Part shown: piece by piece, positions 60,197 through 64,000 of the stretch
Layout of the letters: each line of letters starts with the position of its first letter
Position numbering within the stretch: position 1 is the first letter of the stretch
DNA from: Petaurus breviceps papuanus
Lineage: Eukaryota > Chordata > Mammalia > Diprotodontia > Petauridae
Length of the DNA: 64,000 bases
Assembly (NCBI GenBank): GCA_028583685.1
Contig: JAMXIF010001193.1
Span: 26,333,400-26,397,399, forward strand
Direction: 5' to 3'
Notes under the pieces: generated by a model
Database searches by the model: none
What the model saw: the letters and a program-made list of their open reading frames with translations, nothing else
Told to the model about the DNA's origin: nothing
Position numbers and translations under genes: made by a program

Positions 60197-60356
60197 ATTT
60201 AATATGATTGTAGATGTATAACTTATATCAGATTGCTTGCCACCTTTCAGAGAGGGAGAGGAGGGAGGGAGAAAAAAATTTGAAACTTAAAATCTTATAA
60301 AAGTGAGTGTTGAAAACTCTCTTTACATGTAATTTGAAAAAATAAAATACTATTAA
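60197..60356 (+). mobile_element. L1 LINE 3' UTR fragment
   Basis: A second L1 3' terminus (TATGATTGTAGATGTATAAC ... GAGAGGGAGAGGAGGGAGGG ... AAAAAATAAAATACT). It directly follows the insertion at 59681-60185 and was probably already there when that one landed at its 5' edge. Confidence 0.7.
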
Positions 60357-60969
60357 GTGTGTGTGTGGGGGAACAAATAAAAATCCCAAAGCAACTGATA
60401 TCTTGATAAACTCATCTGTATCAAATATTGGTTAAAAAAATTTTAAACAAAAACATGGATTCCTCTAAAGGATTTAAACCTTTCCTGTCCCTCCCTCCTT
60501 GTTCTCCTTCCTGTATGCAGATCTGTGTTGGTTATACTGAGGCATTCCTCCCCACCCCCATTCAACAAGCATGGCAATGGAATCAGGTCAGAGAACCTGG
60601 GTTCAAACCCTGCTACTGATACTACCAGTGTGACTTTGGGCATTTAAATTCCCTGGGTCTCAGTTTCCTGACCTGAAGAATGGATAGATTGGGTCCTATT
60701 GTATGCTCGGTACAGGGAATACAAAAACTAAAATGAAATAGTCCCTACCCTAAATAAACACATATTCTGCTTGGGTGACAGAATGTACTGTATACAAAAA
60801 TAAATATCAAAATATTTGTTTTTAAATGTTGGCTAGTCTCCCTGAACATTTTTGTTTGTTTCCCTTTTTAATTCTTGGTTATAAGAGATGGTCCTCTGAG
60901 GAGGAACTTTATAAGAAAGTGGAGATGATATAAAAACAAAAGATGCCAACAAATAGATAAAAAGACAGG

Positions 60970-61018
60970 CAAAATGATAGATAGATAGATGAATTAATTG
61001 ATGGATGGATGGATGGTT
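60970..61018. repeat. (GATA)n/(GGAT)n tetranucleotide tract
   Basis: GATAGATAGATAGAT followed by TGATGGATGGATGGATGG. Confidence 0.9.
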
Positions 61019-62189
61019 AGTGATATGGTTGGGGAGGGGGCAAGAGAACCAGCTCATTTCCTATGGGGAAATAGGATAATGTCATGGTAGTCATGAATCC
61101 TGCCCAGCTCTATGGTAGCCTCAGGGAGTGGTGGCCACACTCCAGTCTCCACCTCCACCCCCACCCTTCAAATGAGACAGAATATTTTTCCTGCCTGTTT
61201 GAAAGGTCTTCCAAAGCAGCCTGCCAGCAGAGGAGCGGAACCTCTCCAACATTAATTATATATGTCTTTGACACTGCTTTCAATCATACCTCATAGACAT
61301 ACAGTCACATTATTTAGTTTACATTAAGTAGAGCTCTGTATGTGTACATGTATATGCGTTCAAACGGATTTCTACTAAATCCCTAAAATATTTTTTTCTG
61401 AAACAACCCTTCCTCCTGAGGGGGAAAGGCAGACCACCTTTTCTGGGAGGGAAATCAAAGATGGTAAGAAGGTACCAATAGCCTTTTATTATCATCAGTA
61501 TGGTTGCAAATACTGCCTTGGCCAGATGTCCCAGAATTGCATGTATAGTTGGCACTGGCCATGCATTCCCTTTAGAGAGATGGCACGGGGCCAGCAAAAA
61601 TCTATGCAAGATCGAACTGTCCCATCTGGTTTGAGAACTAGAACAACGAGGCTAAGCTAGTCAGTGTGTTGTTCTTCAACCGCTCCCAGGTGGTTTATTT
61701 TCTGGACCTCTTTAACTATTACTTAATAGAGACAAACCTTCAGGCATCAATCAGACTCCCTCTCCAGATTAGCATGAGAGCCCAGCTGAAGCTAGAGGTG
61801 AATGAAGATGATTTCTTCCCCCTCCAGACCAAGTCTTGCTGGAAAGTTACCAGATAAGTCTTTCTAGAGGAACACTTAGGAGAGAAGAGTGCATAGGAAC
61901 TAGCATCTCTGGGGGTTGACAATTCTCAAATTTTCACCTACATCACCCGAATAGAGTTTCCATATCATAATGTAGTTTTAAGGCATGAATGTGGTACATA
62001 GGTACAGTACTAACATTTTTGTAACATTTTAAGGCTTGTAAAGTACTTTTCTTATAACAACTCTGTGAGATAAGTGGGACAATATATTATCACTCCCATG
62101 GTCCAGAAAGGAAAATTAAGACTTTGAAAAGCTAAATCACTCACTCACAGAGTTAGCAAATACATGAAGTTGGATCTGACTTATCTGGG

Positions 62190-62643
62190 GGCAGCTAGAT
62201 GGTGCAGTGGATAGAGTTTCAGGCCTAGAGTCAAGAAGACTCATTTTCCTGAATTCAAATCTGACCTCAGACACTTAAGAGCTGTGTGACTCTGGGAAAG
62301 TCATTTAACCCTGTTTTCCTCAGTTGCCTAATCTGTAAAATGAGCTTGAAAGTGGAAGGGCAAACTCTTCCATCATCTTTGCCAAGAAAACTCAAAATGG
62401 GGGCGGCCAGGTGGCGCAGTGAGTAAAGCACTGGCCTCGGAGTCGGGAGGGCCAGAGTTCGGTTCCAGCCTCAGACACTTAACACCCAGGCAAAAAAACT
62501 AGCCGTGTAACCTTGGGCAAATTAAACCCAATTGCCCTCCAAGAGGCAAAAGGCAAAAAAAACAAAACAAACAAACAAAAAAGGAAACCCAAAATGCAGT
62601 CATGAAGAATCAGATAGGACTAAAAAGTGACTGAACAACAACA
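62190..62643 (+). mobile_element. RTE-tailed SINE interrupted by a younger SINE
   Basis: Outer SINE GGGGCAGCTAGATGGTGCAG ... TTTGCCAAGAAAACTCAAAATG, resuming after 62580 with AAAATGCAGTCATGAAGAAT and ending ACAACAACAAAG. Confidence 0.88.
62400..62580 (+). mobile_element. Young SINE nested in SINE
   Basis: GGCGGCCAGGTGGCGCAGTG head keeps its CpGs (GGCGCAG, CTCGGAGTCGGGAGG), a sign of recent insertion. Flanks AAGAAAACTCAAAATG and AAGGAAACCCAAAATG. Confidence 0.88.
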
Positions 62644-62739
62644 AAGTAAAATATGAGCTCTAGTCTCTTGGACCTGGGTACAAACCCTGCTTGATATACT
62701 TCTTAGCTGTGTGATTGGGGAAGCCGATTAAAAGCTACT

Positions 62740-62945
62740 ATCATACTTTAAGGTTTGCAAAGCATGTTAGACATGCTTGTTATTTGATCCTCACACAGCC
62801 CTTTGAGATCAGTACTGCTATCCCAGTTTTACAGATGATGCCAAGAATGGTTAAATAACTTGCCCAAGGTCACACAGTATCTGAGGCAAGATTAAAATCT
62901 GTTTTTCCTAACTCCAAGAGTCTTTCCACTGTGCCACCTAGTTGC
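62740..62945 (-). repeat. MIR/THER-like CORE-SINE
   Basis: AAGGTTTGCAAAGCATGTTA, AACTTGCCCAAGGTCACACA and CTGTGCCACCTAGTTGCC. Confidence 0.65.
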
Positions 62946-63249
62946 CTCACTTAAATTCCCTGGGCCTGTACTCATTTATAAAACGATAAGGGTTGCACTT
63001 AATGCCCTATGAAGTCCATTTCAGTTTTAAATCAATGATTCCTTTTGAAAACCAAGTCCATTACCCAGCTACTATGTTATTCTGCCATTCATCAGCTCCA
63101 GGTAATTTAAATATGGCATCTCAATGATCTATTCTATATCCTTATGAGTTAAGAACAAACATTCTCATTTTATATCCAGCAAAGATAAACTAAAACAGAG
63201 TACTTTCCTTCTTAATTTACCTAGCATCTTGAACACAAATCAGCTTTGA

Positions 63250-63500
63250 GCAGCTAAGCAACATAGTGGATAGAGTGCTGGGCCTGAAGCCAGTAAGACT
63301 TGAGTTCAAATTTGTCTTAGTTATTATAATATAAGCTGTGTGATCTTGGGCAAGTTACTTAACCTCTGTTTGCCTCAGTTTCTTCAAGTGCAAAAATGGG
63401 GAAAATACCAGAACCTACTTCCCAGGGTTGTTGGAAGGATCAAATGAGATAATATTTGTAAAGCGCTTAGCACAGTTCTAGCATGTTAGATTCCATATTA
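63250..63500 (+). repeat. MIR/THER-like CORE-SINE
   Basis: GCAGCTAAGCAACATAGTGG-like head, TTGGGCAAGTTACTTAACCT, CAGGGTTGTTGGAAGGATCA and TTGTAAAGCGCTTAGCACAG. Confidence 0.7.
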
Positions 63501-64000
63501 ATGCTTATTTCCTTTCCCTCCCTTCCCAATTTCTCCTCCCCTTTTAATTCATTCACCAATCATTCTTAGAGCTGGGAATTTTTTCTGCTCCCATATCTAC
63601 CTTAAAAGGCAATAAGTATAATAGAAAAAATATTATTTTTGGAGCCAGAAAATCAAGTTTGCCACTTAATAGCTTTGTGACTTTGGGAAAGTCACTTTAT
63701 TTTTCCAGCTTCAGTTTCCTTAACTGTTAAATGAAAGAGTTGGATGATCAGTGGTTCTCACTCTTTTCGAGTTTAAGGACTGATTTTTTATTTAAAACAA
63801 TTTTGAGGATCCCCCACCATATAATAGTAAATATACTATTAGTATGTATTGATTAAGAAAATATATATTGACAAAAAACTACTTTGATTTAGTAACGCTT
63901 TTAAATGAGTTTGTTTTTATGCATCCCAATAGTATACATTCAAACAATAGTAATATATGAATAATATATAAATATGTATATTTACATATATGGTTGAGAT

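Larger units (their letters stand above)
47300..64000. other. Upstream flank of ATP6V1C2, no gene recognised
   Basis: No exon with plausible splice sites and conserved reading frame was found on either strand. The stretch holds simple repeats, SINEs, RTE-like units 48108-48553 and 49884-50333, CR1/L3 50485-51370, L2 pieces, an inverted duplication (55290-59025 in total), two L1 3' ends near 59681-60360 and late SINE insertions near 62190-63500. From memory, the human neighbour on this side is NOL10, transcribed away from ATP6V1C2; its first exon is not visible here. Confidence 0.6.

Noticed and set aside
61319-61609. 96-codon minus-strand open frame
   Set aside because: No recognisable family, no splice sites or neighbouring exons; possibly an old repeat.
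47300-64000. Search for first exons of the expected neighbour NOL10
   Set aside because: No CpG island or conserved coding exon found in this stretch.
1-64000. CRISPR arrays, operons, intact transposases
   Set aside because: Regular repeats seen are microsatellites and SINEs; nothing with spacer architecture or intact element coding.

Overview
The window is mammalian nuclear DNA, most likely from a marsupial. It is AT-rich and packed with tRNA-headed SINEs of the marsupial type (both a short form with an A-rich tail and a longer form with an RTE-like tail). It also carries L1 3' ends, old L2, CR1/L3 and MIR/THER-like repeats, and one single-copy gene spread over short exons. The species cannot be fixed from the sequence alone.

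The only host gene I can support is the 5' part of ATP6V1C2, on the minus strand. It encodes the C2 isoform of V-type proton ATPase subunit C. A CpG island (about 46730-47300) acts as promoter and contains an untranslated exon 1 with donor at 46819-46820. Five coding exons follow: 44192-44323 (coding part), 39511-39578, 20702-20787, 8592-8686 and 1194-1285. They join in frame into 157 codons plus two bases, which is roughly the N-terminal third of the protein. The remaining exons lie beyond the left edge. Identification rests on the translated exons against the human protein as I remember it.

Introns (1286-8591, 8687-20701, 20788-39510, 39579-44191, 44354-46820) are filled with repeats. The notable ones are two full or nearly full-length 7SL (SRP RNA) retropseudogenes in opposite orientation (6847-7138 and 42828-43090), an L1 nested in another L1 (28717-33098), a Tc1/mariner MITE with a TA target duplication (24801-25213), a solo LTR with a TAAT target duplication (41616-42350, a fossil carrying a later SINE), SINE-in-SINE insertions, three copies of a palindromic hAT-like MITE, and a perfect 57-bp tandem duplication (36297-36410).

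Right of the CpG island (47300-64000) no gene is recognised. In human the next gene on this side is, as I recall, NOL10 in head-to-head orientation, but none of its exons is visible. This flank has two similar RTE-like units on the same strand (48108-48553, 49884-50333), a minus-strand CR1/L3 fragment, and a diverged inverted duplication: 55290-56865 mirrors 58540-59025, and an L1 was inserted only into the left arm. That inverted duplication, the 7SL copies and the uORFs predicted in the ATP6V1C2 leader are the observations I would look at first. I see no CRISPR array, no intact transposon and no novel protein system.
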